64,000 bases of DNA from JAIOSF01 sp963677755 (GTDB lineage Bacteria; Campylobacterota; Campylobacteria; Campylobacterales; Arcobacteraceae): assembly GCA_963677755.1 (NCBI GenBank), contig OY782506.1, forward strand, positions 558,001-622,000, read 5' to 3'. Of the stretch, positions 43,053-52,777 are shown piece by piece; the stretch's first letter is position 1; each line of letters opens with the position of its first letter. Position numbers and translations under genes: made by a program. Below the pieces are notes generated by a model. It saw only the letters and a program-made list of their open reading frames with translations, was not told the origin of the DNA and ran no database searches.

Positions 43053-43520
43053 CTACCATCTGTAGTGAGCAAATGCTTTGTTTGCTTCAGCCATTTTATG
43101 AACATCTTCTTTCTTCTTGAATGAGTTTCCTCTTTCATTTGCAGCTTCAAATAATTCATTTGCTAGTCTCTCAACAGCAGTTCTTTCATTTCTTTTTCTA
43201 GCCATTTCAATAAGCCATCTTAGTGCTAAAGTTTGACGTCTAACTGGTCTTACTTCAACTGGAACTTGATATGTAGCTCCACCAACTCTTCTAGATCTTA
43301 CTTCTAAAAGTGGTTTAACATTTTCAATAGCTCTTTCGAATAGATCAAATCCAGATTCTTCACCTCTTGCATCAAGGTTTGCTATTGCACCATACATAAT
43401 TTTTTGAGCTATTGATTTTTTACCATCTAACATAACTGCATTTATGAACTTTGTGATTAATTTACTATTGTAAATAGGATCAGCCATTACTTCTCTTACG
43501 GGAGCTTTTCTTCTTCTCAT
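43053..43520 (-). CDS. rpsG: 30S ribosomal protein S7
   Basis: A 155-aa S7, the primary head-assembly protein binding 16S rRNA. The N-terminus MRRRKAPVREVMADP and the conserved GGATYQVPVEVRP loop identify it. It lies 16 nt after rpsL in the str operon. The C-terminus ends with AHYRW. Confidence 0.99.
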   Translation of the reverse strand: MRRRKAPVREVMADPIYNSKLITKFINAVMLDGKKSIAQKIMYGAIANLDARGEESGFDLFERAIENVKPLLEVRSRRVGGATYQVPVEVRPVRRQTLALRWLIEMARKRNERTAVERLANELFEAANERGNSFKKKEDVHKMAEANKAFAHYRW

Positions 43521-43536
43521 TTTCTAATCCTTCTAC

Positions 43537-43911
43537 TTATTTCTTTGGTTTCTTAGTACCATATTTAGATCTAGCAACTGTTCTATTTGCAACACCAGCA
43601 GTATCTAAAGCACCACGAACGATATGATATTTAACCCCAGGTAAATCCTTGATTCTACCACCTCTTACTAAAACAATTGAATGTTCTTGTAAGTTATGAC
43701 CTTCACCACCGATATATGAAATTACTTCAAATCCTGTAGTTAATCTAACTTTTGCAACTTTTCTTAAAGCCGAGTTAGGTTTCTTTGGTGTTGTTGTATA
43801 TACTCTTGTACATACTCCTCTTCTTTGTGGACATTTTTCTAAGGCTGGAGATTTTGATTTTTCAATCTGTTTCTTTCGCTCTTTTCTAATCAATTGATTG
43901 ATTGTAGGCAT
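43537..43911 (-). CDS. rpsL: 30S ribosomal protein S12
   Basis: A 124-aa S12 of the decoding centre. It has the hallmark PKKPNSALRKVAKVRL (streptomycin-region Lys in TPKKPNSA) and GGRIKDLPGVKYH. Lys is present at the first streptomycin-resistance site, so no resistance mutation is seen there. It is first in the str operon; its promoter -10 lies at 43948-43953. Confidence 0.99.
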   Translation of the reverse strand: MPTINQLIRKERKKQIEKSKSPALEKCPQRRGVCTRVYTTTPKKPNSALRKVAKVRLTTGFEVISYIGGEGHNLQEHSIVLVRGGRIKDLPGVKYHIVRGALDTAGVANRTVARSKYGTKKPKK

Positions 43912-43947
43912 TGTTTTCCTTTATGTAATTTGGTTAGAATAACTTTT

Positions 43948-43953
43948 ATTATA
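43948..43953 (-). promoter_or_regulatory. Probable -10 box of the rpsL-rpsG-fusA operon
   Basis: On the minus strand, TGGTATAATAAAAG provides a consensus TATAAT about 40 nt upstream of the rpsL start. Between here and the recA terminator (to 44100) no gene is seen. Confidence 0.55.
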
Positions 43954-44107
43954 CCAGCTATTCAGTCTTCTCTTTAGTAAAATAGTATAAACTATTTCAG
44001 ATACTACCTAATCTCGAAACGGTATTTTTTCGAAAAAAGTTTTGGATTATACTGAAATGAAGCTTATGTTTTTATTATGTTTGATAGATTAGTATTATTT
44101 GAAGAAG

Positions 44108-44138
44108 AAAACACTCTGTTTTGAAAGAGAGTGTTTTT
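44108..44138. terminator. Terminator after recA
   Basis: AAAACACTCT-loop-AGAGAGTGTTTT forms a stem with T-rich sequence on both strands, 11 nt past the recA stop. Confidence 0.7.
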
Positions 44139-44148
44139 TATTTGGAGA

Positions 44149-45171
44149 TTAATCTTCCTCTTTCGATGAAGTTTCAACTGAATTTACACCCATGGCTTCA
44201 AGTATTTTCTTTTCAATCTCTTGTGCTAATTCTGGGTTATCTATTAAAAATTGTTTTGAGTTTTCTTTCCCTTGACCAATTTTACTATCATTGTAACTAA
44301 ACCAAGCTCCTGCTTTATCAATAATATCCATTTTTACACCATAATCAATAAGTTCCCCTGTTTTTGAAATACCAGAACCAAACATAATATCAAATTCTAC
44401 AACTTTAAAAGGTGGTGCAACTTTATTTTTTACAACTTTAACTTTTGTTCTGTTTCCTATCACCTCTTCTGCTTGCTTTAATGAAGCAATTCTTCGTATG
44501 TCAAGTCGTACTGAACTATAAAATTTAAGTGCATTTCCACCTGTTGTAGTTTCAGGACTTCCATATCCTGTCATACCAATTTTCATACGAATTTGGTTAA
44601 TAAATATAACAGTAGTATTCATTTTATGCATAATACCAGTAATTTTTCTCAATGCTTTAGACATAAGTCTCGCTTGAACACCAACTTGTTGATCATCCAT
44701 ATCACCATCAATTTCTACTTTTGGAGTAAGAGCAGCAACAGAATCTACAACAATTAAATCAACAGCTCCACTTCTTACAAGAGTCTCTAAAATCTCTAAA
44801 GCTTGCTCCCCAAAATCTGGTTGTGATACAAGGAGATTATCCGTATCAACACCTAAGTTTTTTGCATATGTTACATCTAAGGCATGTTCAGCATCAATAA
44901 ATGCACATATTCCCCCACTTTTTTGACATTCTGCTATAGCATGAAGTGTTAAAGTAGTTTTACCTGAACTTTCTGGTCCATATATCTCTACAACTCTACC
45001 TTGTGGCAAACCTCCAACACCTAATGCCAAATCTAAACCTAATGAACCTGTACTAATTGCTTCCATCTCTACAACAGGTTTATCACCTAATCTAATTAGC
45101 GTACCCTTACCAAATGCTTTATCCATTTGTTTTATCGCAAGATCAAGAGCGTTTTTTTGTTGATCATTCAT
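44149..45171 (-). CDS. recA: Recombinase RecA
   Basis: A 340-aa RecA, the strand-exchange ATPase and SOS co-protease. Walker A GPESSGKTT and the L1/L2 loop region (MDDQQVGVQARLMSKALRK, INQIRMKIGMTGYGSPETTTGG) are intact. The ATG at 45171 is chosen because GAGGAAAT sits at correct spacing; a five-codon longer frame from 45186 overlaps that ribosome site. Divergent from eno. Its filament would also trigger cleavage of the island CI-like repressor. Confidence 0.98.
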   Translation of the reverse strand: MNDQQKNALDLAIKQMDKAFGKGTLIRLGDKPVVEMEAISTGSLGLDLALGVGGLPQGRVVEIYGPESSGKTTLTLHAIAECQKSGGICAFIDAEHALDVTYAKNLGVDTDNLLVSQPDFGEQALEILETLVRSGAVDLIVVDSVAALTPKVEIDGDMDDQQVGVQARLMSKALRKITGIMHKMNTTVIFINQIRMKIGMTGYGSPETTTGGNALKFYSSVRLDIRRIASLKQAEEVIGNRTKVKVVKNKVAPPFKVVEFDIMFGSGISKTGELIDYGVKMDIIDKAGAWFSYNDSKIGQGKENSKQFLIDNPELAQEIEKKILEAMGVNSVETSSKEED

Positions 45172-45239
45172 AGTATATTTCCTCATATTAATTTTTATAT
45201 ATGGAAGTATAGCAATTTTTTTTTAATATTGTTCAAAAT

Positions 45240-45254
45240 ATTGCAAAATGCAAT
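45240..45254. promoter_or_regulatory. Palindrome ATTGCA-N3-TGCAAT between recA and eno
   Basis: The dyad ATTGCA-AAA-TGCAAT lies about 70 nt upstream of recA and about 100 nt upstream of eno. The same half-sites flank spacer ATA upstream of comM (15278-15292). A shared regulator is possible. Confidence 0.4.
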
Positions 45255-45317
45255 GTTTTTATTTTTACAATATTTTCAATTGACTGTTTGATTTGCTATT
45301 AAGCAAATGTAAGGTAT

Positions 45318-45323
45318 TATAAT
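45318..45323 (+). promoter_or_regulatory. Probable -10 box of eno
   Basis: TATAAT in GGTATTATAATATG, 34 nt before the eno ATG, with a TTGACT-like sequence further upstream. Confidence 0.5.
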
Positions 45324-45356
45324 ATGTAAAAATTATGATTAAAAGGAATATTATAA

Positions 45357-46634
45357 ATGGTTTATATTGACAATGTATATGCAGATGAAGTTATGGATAG
45401 TAGGGGAAACCCAACTGTAAGAGCTACAGTTACTTTAAGTGATGGTACAAAACAGAGTGCTATAGTTCCAAGTGGTGCAAGTACTGGAAAAAGAGAAGCA
45501 TTAGAGTTAAGAGACGGTGATGATAGATACATGGGTAAAGGTGTATTAAAAGCTGTTGAGAATGTAAACAATGTTATTGCAAATGATCTTGTTGGATTAA
45601 GTCCTTTTAATCAAGCTGAAGTTGATGCTACAATGAAAGATATTGATGGAACTGAAAATTATGCTAATCTTGGAGCTAATGCAGTATTAGGTGTATCTAT
45701 GGCTATTGCTCGTGCTGCTGCAACTAGTCTAAAGATGCCTTTATATAGATATTTAGGTGGTGCAAATGCAATGACTATGCCTGTTCCTATGTTAAATATT
45801 ATCAATGGTGGAGAGCACGCAAATAATTCTGTTGATTTTCAAGAGTATATGATTATGCCTGTAGGTTTTGAAAATTTTAGTGATGCGTTAAGAGCATCTG
45901 CTGAAGTGTATCATAATCTTAAAAAAATTATTGATGGTATGGGTGAGTCAACTGCAGTAGGTGACGAGGGTGGTTTTGCTCCAAATTTAAAATCAAATGA
46001 AGAGCCTATTATTGTTATTATGGAAGCTATTGAAAAAGCTGGATATAAAGCTGGTGAACAGATTTGTATCGCAATGGATGTTGCAGCATCTGAGCTTGTT
46101 AATGATAAAGGATTATATGTACTACAATCTGAAAATAGAGAATTAACATCAGCCCAACTTGTTGAGTATTATGTTGATTTATGTAATAAATATCCTATTA
46201 TCTCAATAGAAGATGGGTTAAGTGAAGATGATTGGGATGGGTTTAAACTTATGACTGAAAAACTAGGAAATAAAATCCAAATAGTTGGTGATGATTTGTT
46301 TGTTACAAATGCAAATATATTAGCACAAGGTATTACTAAAGGTATTGCTAACTCTATTTTAATCAAACCAAATCAAATTGGAACAGTAAGTGAAACAATG
46401 CTTACAATCAGACTTGCACAAAGAAATAATTATAATTGTGTAATGTCTCATCGAAGTGGTGAATCAGAAGATGCCTTTATTGCTGATTTTGCAGTTGCAT
46501 TAAATTGTGGTCAAATCAAGACAGGTAGTACAGCGAGAAGTGATAGAATCGCTAAGTATAATAGACTTTTAGAGATTGGTGCAGAGATAGGGTATAGTGA
46601 ATATTTAGGGAAACAACCTTTTAGAAAAAAATAG
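45357..46634 (+). CDS. eno: Enolase
   Basis: A 425-aa enolase converting 2-phosphoglycerate to phosphoenolpyruvate. Family signatures: EVMDSRGNPTV at the N-terminus, Mg-binding Asp/Glu in IAMDVAASE, SIEDGL and GDDLFVTN, and the catalytic Lys in ILIKPNQIGT, followed by SHRSGE. AAAAGGAAT precedes the ATG. It heads a unit with the FtsB-like and AMIN genes. Confidence 0.99.
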   Translation: MVYIDNVYADEVMDSRGNPTVRATVTLSDGTKQSAIVPSGASTGKREALELRDGDDRYMGKGVLKAVENVNNVIANDLVGLSPFNQAEVDATMKDIDGTENYANLGANAVLGVSMAIARAAATSLKMPLYRYLGGANAMTMPVPMLNIINGGEHANNSVDFQEYMIMPVGFENFSDALRASAEVYHNLKKIIDGMGESTAVGDEGGFAPNLKSNEEPIIVIMEAIEKAGYKAGEQICIAMDVAASELVNDKGLYVLQSENRELTSAQLVEYYVDLCNKYPIISIEDGLSEDDWDGFKLMTEKLGNKIQIVGDDLFVTNANILAQGITKGIANSILIKPNQIGTVSETMLTIRLAQRNNYNCVMSHRSGESEDAFIADFAVALNCGQIKTGSTARSDRIAKYNRLLEIGAEIGYSEYLGKQPFRKK

Positions 46635-46652
46635 ATTAGATTATAGATATAG

Positions 46653-46892
46653 ATGATAAATAGTAATAAAAAGTTTATACTTATTTCAACTTTTTTAGTT
46701 CTATTTACATTTGTATTAGCAGCATATATAGCTAATTTACTTTTTTATGGTAAAAATTCCTATGAAGTTTACTCAAATTTAGAAAACAGAAAACTAAAAT
46801 TGCAAAAAGATATAAAAATGTTACAATACGAAAATGCAATGTTACAAAAAAAATATTTTGAACTTAAAAACTTGGAGCCTGAAGAATTATGA
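46653..46892 (+). CDS. FtsB/DivIC-like septum formation initiator
   Basis: A 79-aa bitopic protein: a short cytoplasmic N-terminus, one membrane helix (about residues 8-30) and a periplasmic coiled coil (about 42-73, with LQKDIKMLQYENAMLQKKYF). This layout matches FtsB/DivIC division proteins that bridge FtsL and FtsQ. It lies 18 nt after eno, as ftsB often does, and overlaps the next gene by 4 nt (ATGA). Confidence 0.8.
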   Translation: MINSNKKFILISTFLVLFTFVLAAYIANLLFYGKNSYEVYSNLENRKLKLQKDIKMLQYENAMLQKKYFELKNLEPEEL

Positions 46893-47539
46893 AAAAATTA
46901 TTACTATTGGTATTTATAAGTTTATTAGCTATAAATCTCAACGCGAGAATGAATCCTTTTGAAGCAACAGATACTTTTCATGAGCAACAAAAAGAGTATC
47001 TATTAAAACAAAAACAAGAAAAAGATAAGATAATAGAGCTTGAAAAACAAAGAAAATTAGAGTTGTTAGCACAACAAGAAGCAGAAGAAAAAGCTGAACA
47101 ATTACGATTAGAAAAAGAAAGATTAGCTCAATTAGCAAAGCAACAAAAGCTTCAAAAAGCGAAAGCAGCACAGGCTATAAAAGTTATAAAGAAAAAACAA
47201 GCTGTTATTGTACCAAAAGATAGTTATAAAATATTGCCATTTGTTAATATTAAAGTTTCAACAGAAGGTTTAGAAGTTTTTATTGATAAAAGATATAAAC
47301 TCATAAATCAAGATATTTTAAAAGAACAAAAAAAGTTTTTGTTTGATTTTAGAGCAACAGAGAGTTTTTATACTGTACGCAAAACTCTTGATAGTAAAGA
47401 TTTTAAATCTTTTGCAGTTGGAACACATATGGAAAAGAATTTCTTTAGAGTTGTAGTGGAATTAAATGACAGTGTTTCAAAATATAAAGAGTATATAAAC
47501 AGTAATAATAGTTATATAAAAATCAAAAAAATCAAATAA
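46889..47539 (+). CDS. AMIN-domain exported protein
   Basis: A 216-aa protein with a signal peptide (MKKLLLLVFISLLAINLNA), a highly charged Gln/Lys/Glu coiled coil at about 30-105, and a C-terminal AMIN domain (about 115-216: FVNIKVSTEGLEVFID, KKFLFDFRATESF). AMIN domains bind peptidoglycan and localise amidases or secretins. No amidase catalytic domain is attached. Coupling to the FtsB-like gene suggests a role at the division site. Confidence 0.8.
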   Translation: MKKLLLLVFISLLAINLNARMNPFEATDTFHEQQKEYLLKQKQEKDKIIELEKQRKLELLAQQEAEEKAEQLRLEKERLAQLAKQQKLQKAKAAQAIKVIKKKQAVIVPKDSYKILPFVNIKVSTEGLEVFIDKRYKLINQDILKEQKKFLFDFRATESFYTVRKTLDSKDFKSFAVGTHMEKNFFRVVVELNDSVSKYKEYINSNNSYIKIKKIK

Positions 47540-47551
47540 AAAAATACAAAA

Positions 47552-48703
47552 TTAGTTAGATAAATTTTGTATTTTTGATACTAACCTAATCAAAATCATA
47601 GAGATTATTACCTCAAAAATAGCACTTAATATAAACGCATAGTAATAAAAATGACTGATACTTTGGTTTTGAAAAGCCAATGTGGCAACTGCAATTAATA
47701 GTGTAAGTGGCATAGAGTGAGATAGTGCTAAAAGCATTGATTGTTTAAATCCAATATCTTTTACAAAAAGCATTGAACTTAAAACTCGTATAATTATCAT
47801 TCCAAAAGTGATAATTAATGCTGTATAAATAAGGTTTTCCATAAAAAGGGATTCTAGTTGAAATGATGTTCCAACCCATACAAAGAAAATAGGTACAAGC
47901 CAACCAAAACCGAAATGTTCTAATTTATGAGGAAGTTGTTTATTATGTTCAAAAAATGTTTTAATAAATACACCAGCTATAAAAGCACCAAGGGCAACCT
48001 CTAAATGTAGATATAACATAACAGCAATCATAACAAAAAATATCCCCATAGAAACTCTCACATCTTGTTCTTGGTTGTCGTCTTGTGGCATAAGATAAGT
48101 TTTAAGTTCAGGATTCCACCAAATAAGATTGTGAAAAAAGTTATAAAAGATAATCATTACACCAAAAACCAAAATAAGTTCTATAAGGGTACTATAAAAC
48201 CTTCCACTAAAACCAAACTCTAAGCCGGCACTTACAGCTGTTAGAACAATAATAGATATTATTTCCCCAATAAGACCAACAGTAATGGCTAAATTTAGCC
48301 ACTCTTTGTCCCCATACTCTTTTTTTAAAACAGCAAGTAATCCTATAGATATAAGAGGGAGAGTTACTATAAATATTTTAGATAAATCAAATCCCCAACT
48401 AAAAATTGCAGCAAAAACATAGAGTAAGGTAGAGTATATAAGCCCTTTTTTTAATATGTTAGGTGATATTTTGAGAAGTTGTTTTAAATCTACTTCTAAC
48501 CCTGCCAAAAACATAAGATATAAAAATCCAAGTTCAGCAACTAAAGTAAAGAGATGATTTTTTTCAATAAGGGATAATGATACTGCAATTGAACCTAAAA
48601 TAATCTCTACAGGTATTGTTGGAATTTTAATTAACTTTGAGATTAAAGGTGACGAAAAAATTATTGCAGAGAGTGTAATAATTATAGAAACTTCATTTGT
48701 CAT
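47552..48703 (-). CDS. Cation:proton antiporter (CPA2 family)
   Basis: A 383-aa polytopic protein with about 11-12 membrane segments. It resembles the membrane part of Kef/NhaS-type CPA2 exchangers (FLYLMFLAGLEVDLKQL near residue 60-75 is the family signature) but lacks C-terminal RCK/TrkA domains. It would exchange K+ or Na+ for H+; the ion is not predictable from sequence. It ends 13 nt from the convergent AMIN gene and starts 11 nt after bioB. Confidence 0.88.
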   Translation of the reverse strand: MTNEVSIIITLSAIIFSSPLISKLIKIPTIPVEIILGSIAVSLSLIEKNHLFTLVAELGFLYLMFLAGLEVDLKQLLKISPNILKKGLIYSTLLYVFAAIFSWGFDLSKIFIVTLPLISIGLLAVLKKEYGDKEWLNLAITVGLIGEIISIIVLTAVSAGLEFGFSGRFYSTLIELILVFGVMIIFYNFFHNLIWWNPELKTYLMPQDDNQEQDVRVSMGIFFVMIAVMLYLHLEVALGAFIAGVFIKTFFEHNKQLPHKLEHFGFGWLVPIFFVWVGTSFQLESLFMENLIYTALIITFGMIIIRVLSSMLFVKDIGFKQSMLLALSHSMPLTLLIAVATLAFQNQSISHFYYYAFILSAIFEVIISMILIRLVSKIQNLSN

Positions 48704-48714
48704 TTCTAGTTACC

Positions 48715-49575
48715 TTATTGTGTACAGCTTGATGCTATGGTAAAACCAAGAGACTCTATAGAATCTATATCTTTTGAAGCTTGATTTCCATTTGTTGTTA
48801 AGTAATCACCAATTACAATTGCATTTGCACCATAATCAAATAAGTCATACTGTTGTTCTTGAAACATAAGTTCTCTTCCACCTGCAACCATAATTTTATG
48901 TGCATTAGGATTATATTGTTTTGTTAATTTTATCAACTCAAAAGCTTCTTTTCTAGTAATACTATTTTCTACTATTGGCAAAGCATCATTTGGATGAAAA
49001 AAGTTAATTGGAACATTCTTTGGTTCTAGTGATCCAATTGCTTTTAACATAGATATTCTATCTTCTTGCGTTTCTCCTAGTCCAAATATTCCACCACATA
49101 CTAAATTTAAACCAGCTTTTTTAGCATTAAGGCAAGTTTCATATCTCTCATCCCAACTATGGGTTGAAACTATAGTTGGATAAAATTCACGAGAAGTTTC
49201 TAAATTATGATTGTAGTTATCTACACCAGCTTTTTTTAACTCTTGCAGTTGTTCAAGGGTTGCAGTACCATTACACGCAATGATATTTAATCCTAAATCT
49301 TCAGCTTTTACAGCACGTGCAGCCTTACAAACAAACTCTAATCTTTGTGGAGTTAACCCTTTACCAGCAGTAACAAGACAAAAACCTATAGCTTTGTTTG
49401 CGCGAGCTTGTTTTGCTTCATCTACAATAGTTTGGATATCTTTTGTTTTATATCTTTGTATATCCGCTTTGTATTTTACACTTTGTGTACAAAACTTACA
49501 ATCTTCATTACAAGTTCCACTCTCTATATTTGATATAGCACATAGGTATATAGTTTTGTTATTTTTCATATTCAT
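48715..49575 (-). CDS. bioB: Biotin synthase
   Basis: A 286-aa radical SAM enzyme that inserts sulfur into dethiobiotin. The [4Fe-4S]-AdoMet cysteines C22, C26 and C29 (TCNEDCKFC) and the downstream YNHNLETSREFYP motif are present. It is shorter than E. coli BioB (346 aa), as in other Campylobacterota. The annotated start overlaps the upstream phosphoesterase by 17 nt; a second Met two codons later is possible. bioA is present separately at 58830. Confidence 0.95.
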   Translation of the reverse strand: MNMKNNKTIYLCAISNIESGTCNEDCKFCTQSVKYKADIQRYKTKDIQTIVDEAKQARANKAIGFCLVTAGKGLTPQRLEFVCKAARAVKAEDLGLNIIACNGTATLEQLQELKKAGVDNYNHNLETSREFYPTIVSTHSWDERYETCLNAKKAGLNLVCGGIFGLGETQEDRISMLKAIGSLEPKNVPINFFHPNDALPIVENSITRKEAFELIKLTKQYNPNAHKIMVAGGRELMFQEQQYDLFDYGANAIVIGDYLTTNGNQASKDIDSIESLGFTIASSCTQ

Positions 49576-50071
49576 AAATTTCTGTTTCCCAAGTAATTGA
49601 TTCAGGTTTTTTGTAATTATACTCTATTATGTATTTATTCTCTTTTATCTCTAAAAGTACACACTCTGTAATATTTTTATTTCGAGCACAAACTTCCCCT
49701 GGATTGATAAATAAAGTGTTGTTTTTATATTGTTGTTCAAAGTTATGTGTATGACCAAATATTACTATATCACTATCAGGTGTAAGGTAGTTTGGTATAT
49801 GCATAAGTTTAAATGTTACCTCTTTTATCTTAAAATAATAAGGCTCTTGATTTATATTATAATTATTTGAGTATTGGGTAAGATTATAGTCATTATTACC
49901 AAATACACTTACATAAATTAAACCAGAGTTTTTTAATAAATCTAAATTCTTTTTTATCTCTAAATCCCCAGCATGAATAAGGTATGTAGCACCTTTTGAT
50001 TTTAACATATCTATAGCTTGAGCAGTCAGTGTTGCTTTTTTATGTGAATCTGATAATAATGCAATTTTCAT
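49559..50071 (-). CDS. YfcE/MJ0936-type metallophosphoesterase
   Basis: A 170-aa calcineurin-like phosphoesterase with the metal ligands in order: LLSDSHKK, IHAGDLE, FGNNDYN and FGHTHNFEQ. Small members of this family hydrolyse phosphodiesters; physiological substrates are mostly unknown. It overlaps bioB by 17 nt, suggesting co-translation without an obvious functional link. Confidence 0.9.
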   Translation of the reverse strand: MKIALLSDSHKKATLTAQAIDMLKSKGATYLIHAGDLEIKKNLDLLKNSGLIYVSVFGNNDYNLTQYSNNYNINQEPYYFKIKEVTFKLMHIPNYLTPDSDIVIFGHTHNFEQQYKNNTLFINPGEVCARNKNITECVLLEIKENKYIIEYNYKKPESITWETEIYEYEK

Positions 50072-50152
50072 AGGCGGATTATAGCAGATTTAAATTCAAA
50101 GTAGATATAATTTATCTATTAAATAAATATAAAAAAGATAAGAAGGTTAGAT

Positions 50153-50587
50153 ATGGAATGTGAAATGCCACAAGTAAATAGCAATAAAGATGAGATTAAA
50201 AAGATATTAGAAGAAACTAAAACTATTGCTATAATAGGATGTTCTCCAAATAGTGAAAAAGCTAGTAATAAAGTAGCTGTTTATTTAAAAAATCATGGAT
50301 ATACAATAATTCCAGTTTATCCAAAAGAGGATATTATTCTTGGTGAAAAAGTATACAGAAGTTTAAGTGATATTCCTACTGATATTAAAATTGATATGGT
50401 AGATATTTTTAGAAAACCAGATGTTATTGGTTCTGTTGTGGATGAAGCACTCAAACGGGATGATGTGAAATGTATTTGGACTCAATTAGGTTTAGTAAAT
50501 AACCAAGCAGCACAAAAAGCTAGAGAAGCTGGTCTTAAAGTGGTACAAAGTCACTGTACAAAAATAGAACACGCTGCATTATTTTAA
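50153..50587 (+). CDS. CoA-binding (YccU-type) Rossmann-fold protein
   Basis: A 144-aa single CoA-binding domain with the nucleotide loop IAIIGCSPNSEKASNKVA and a C-terminal QSHCTKIEH segment. Such small proteins resemble the CoA-binding domain of succinyl-CoA synthetase but are non-catalytic; the function is unknown. The gene ends 4 nt inside the convergent histidine kinase gene. Confidence 0.88.
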   Translation: MECEMPQVNSNKDEIKKILEETKTIAIIGCSPNSEKASNKVAVYLKNHGYTIIPVYPKEDIILGEKVYRSLSDIPTDIKIDMVDIFRKPDVIGSVVDEALKRDDVKCIWTQLGLVNNQAAQKAREAGLKVVQSHCTKIEHAALF

Positions 50588-51873
50588 ATAGTACATGTAG
50601 GATTACTTTGCAACTGTAAAGTTGCAATCGTTCCACTTACTCCATCTGTTCTATTTTTTAAAGAGATTGTACCACCTAGTGCTTCAGCTGCACTTTTAGC
50701 CAAAAATAGCCCTAGACCTGCACCCTTTTCATTTCCTACTCTTTTAAATGGTGCAAATAAGTCTATATTTTCATCACAACCAATACCTTCATCTATCACT
50801 TCAATTTTAATTGATTGTTCATGCAGGGTAGTTCTAATAAGTATCTCTTTCCCATTTGGGGTAAATTTAATAGCATTTTGTACAAAATTTTGGACAATTT
50901 GTGTAAGAAGAGTTTGTTGTATTATTGTTGTAAAACTTTTAATATCACTAAAAAATGATAAATTAATATCTTTTTCACATGCAAGAAGTTTAAAACTTTC
51001 AACTTTTTCTTCTATATATTTTATGATATCAAGTTCTATAGGTTTTTCAAATTGAGCTCCCTCTTGTCTCCCCATATCTAAAATAGAAGTAATCATTTTG
51101 TTCATTCCATCAATCTCTTCAATATTCAGTTTTAAAACCTCTTCATATTTTTCTGGTTCTCTTTTTTTACGTAATGTAACTTGACTTTTGAGCTTCATAA
51201 CAGCAAGTGGTGTTTTAAGCTCATGTGCAGCACCAATAAAAAGCTCTTTTTGGTATTTTACATGATTTTCTATTCTTGTTGTAAGAGTATTAATAGAGTT
51301 TGCTAGTGGAATAAACTCTTGAGGTAGTTTTTTTGTATCTATTTGTGCTAAAGAGTTTTCATTCATATTTGAAAGTTTTTGTGTAATTCTTAATATGGGA
51401 AATAATAGCGTCTTGGACATCGCAAAAGCATATACAATAATTAAAATAAGTCCACCAATTCCTAAAAATAGCAAGTTACTAAAAATTTTATTTAACATTT
51501 TATGTGAAGAATTAATATTTCTTGTAAGTTTTAGATATTGCTTATTCTCTAAATTTAATGGATAAATTAATTCCATAAAGTGGTCATTTTTTATTTTAAA
51601 TTTTTTATAGTTATGTTTTGGATTTAGATGAACAGTTACAACTTCTATATTTGTATCATCATTAACTAATACTCTTAAATTGTCATGATCATTTGTTTTA
51701 TTTTGTGCAAGGGTAACGATAAGTTTTGCATCTTTTAGAAGTTCATCGGAGATCTCTTCATAAATTGTAGCTTTTGTAAATCCATAAAATATAAGAGATA
51801 ATACAATAACAAAAAATGAAGTAGCAAATATAAGCTTTTGCGAGAACTGCTTATAGATGCTTTTTGTATTCAT
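50584..51873 (-). CDS. Sensor histidine kinase
   Basis: A 429-aa membrane kinase: a membrane segment at about 12-32, a periplasmic sensor region, a second membrane segment at about 132-152, a linker, the HisKA domain with phosphoacceptor His in GAAHELKTPLAV, and the HATPase domain (NFVQNAIKFTPNG, DEGIGCDENIDLF, GAGLGLFLAKS). It is 4 nt downstream of its partner response regulator. The signal is unknown. Confidence 0.93.
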   Translation of the reverse strand: MNTKSIYKQFSQKLIFATSFFVIVLSLIFYGFTKATIYEEISDELLKDAKLIVTLAQNKTNDHDNLRVLVNDDTNIEVVTVHLNPKHNYKKFKIKNDHFMELIYPLNLENKQYLKLTRNINSSHKMLNKIFSNLLFLGIGGLILIIVYAFAMSKTLLFPILRITQKLSNMNENSLAQIDTKKLPQEFIPLANSINTLTTRIENHVKYQKELFIGAAHELKTPLAVMKLKSQVTLRKKREPEKYEEVLKLNIEEIDGMNKMITSILDMGRQEGAQFEKPIELDIIKYIEEKVESFKLLACEKDINLSFFSDIKSFTTIIQQTLLTQIVQNFVQNAIKFTPNGKEILIRTTLHEQSIKIEVIDEGIGCDENIDLFAPFKRVGNEKGAGLGLFLAKSAAEALGGTISLKNRTDGVSGTIATLQLQSNPTCTI

Positions 51874-51877
51874 TAGT

Positions 51878-52561
51878 CTAGTTTTGCTCTTCTACTTTTG
51901 GAGGGTAACAAAATCTGTATCCTCTTCTTCTAATTGTTTCAATAGTAGCAATGTTTAATGGTTTGTCCATTTTTTGTCTAATTTGGTTGATTGCAACTTC
52001 AATAACATTTGGAGTTACTAATTCTGGTTCTTCCCAAATTGCATCAAGTAATTGCTCTTTTGAAACAATTTGATCTCTATGTCGTGCAAGGTGAGTTAAA
52101 ACTTCAAATGGTTTCCCTTTTAATTCTATCTCTACACCATTGTAAAGAATTTTTTCTTCATCTGGATTGATTGCTAAATCTTCTATTTTAATGATATTAG
52201 TTCCACCAAATCTTAATCTACACTCTATTCTTGCTAATAAAATATCAAAATCAAAAGGTTTTTTAATATAATCATCAGCTCCTGTTTTAAGTGCTTTTAT
52301 TTCACTATCTTTATCATCTCTTGCACTTACAATAACAACTGATGTTCTACCACTTCTATTTTTTACTAATTTTGTTAATTCTAATCCATCACCGTCTGGT
52401 AACATCCAATCTGTAAGAACTAAATCATAATTTCTAATCTCTATAAAGTATTCAGCGTCTTTAAAATTTTCTGCTATATCAACTTGGTATCCAAAGTCTT
52501 GTAGCCCTTCTTGTAATGTTCTATTTAATGTACTTTCATCTTCTACTATTAAGATTCTCAT
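51878..52561 (-). CDS. OmpR/PhoB-type response regulator
   Basis: A 227-aa regulator with an N-terminal receiver (phosphoacceptor D51 in LVLTDWMLPDGDG, conserved Lys in YIKKPFDFD) and a C-terminal winged helix (about 130-222, ELKGKPFEVLTHLARH, TIRRRGYRF). It lies directly upstream of the histidine kinase gene, forming a two-component pair. The direct repeat TTAAGTTAA-type sequences just upstream (52591-52612) may be its own binding site. Confidence 0.94.
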   Translation of the reverse strand: MRILIVEDESTLNRTLQEGLQDFGYQVDIAENFKDAEYFIEIRNYDLVLTDWMLPDGDGLELTKLVKNRSGRTSVVIVSARDDKDSEIKALKTGADDYIKKPFDFDILLARIECRLRFGGTNIIKIEDLAINPDEEKILYNGVEIELKGKPFEVLTHLARHRDQIVSKEQLLDAIWEEPELVTPNVIEVAINQIRQKMDKPLNIATIETIRRRGYRFCYPPKVEEQN

Positions 52562-52777
52562 GTAGTTTTATCCTTTTGGTATATGTATTGTTAACTTAAA
52601 GTTAAGTTAACTCTTAGTTTTAAAGGTTGGGATTATATCATAAAAAAAACAAAATTTAAAGAGTATTTAAGCTAAATTTTAAAATTTATCATTTTTGTAC
52701 ATAATTAAAGCTTCTAAATGGTGTTTAAATTAACTTCTGATACAATAAACACCAAAAAATCAAAAAGGTTAATTATT

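Noticed and set aside
52718..52777. Longer N-terminus for the peptidyl-prolyl isomerase
   Set aside because: It would place 20 polar residues before a clear signal peptide; the ATG at 52778 is preceded by AAAAGGTTAATT.
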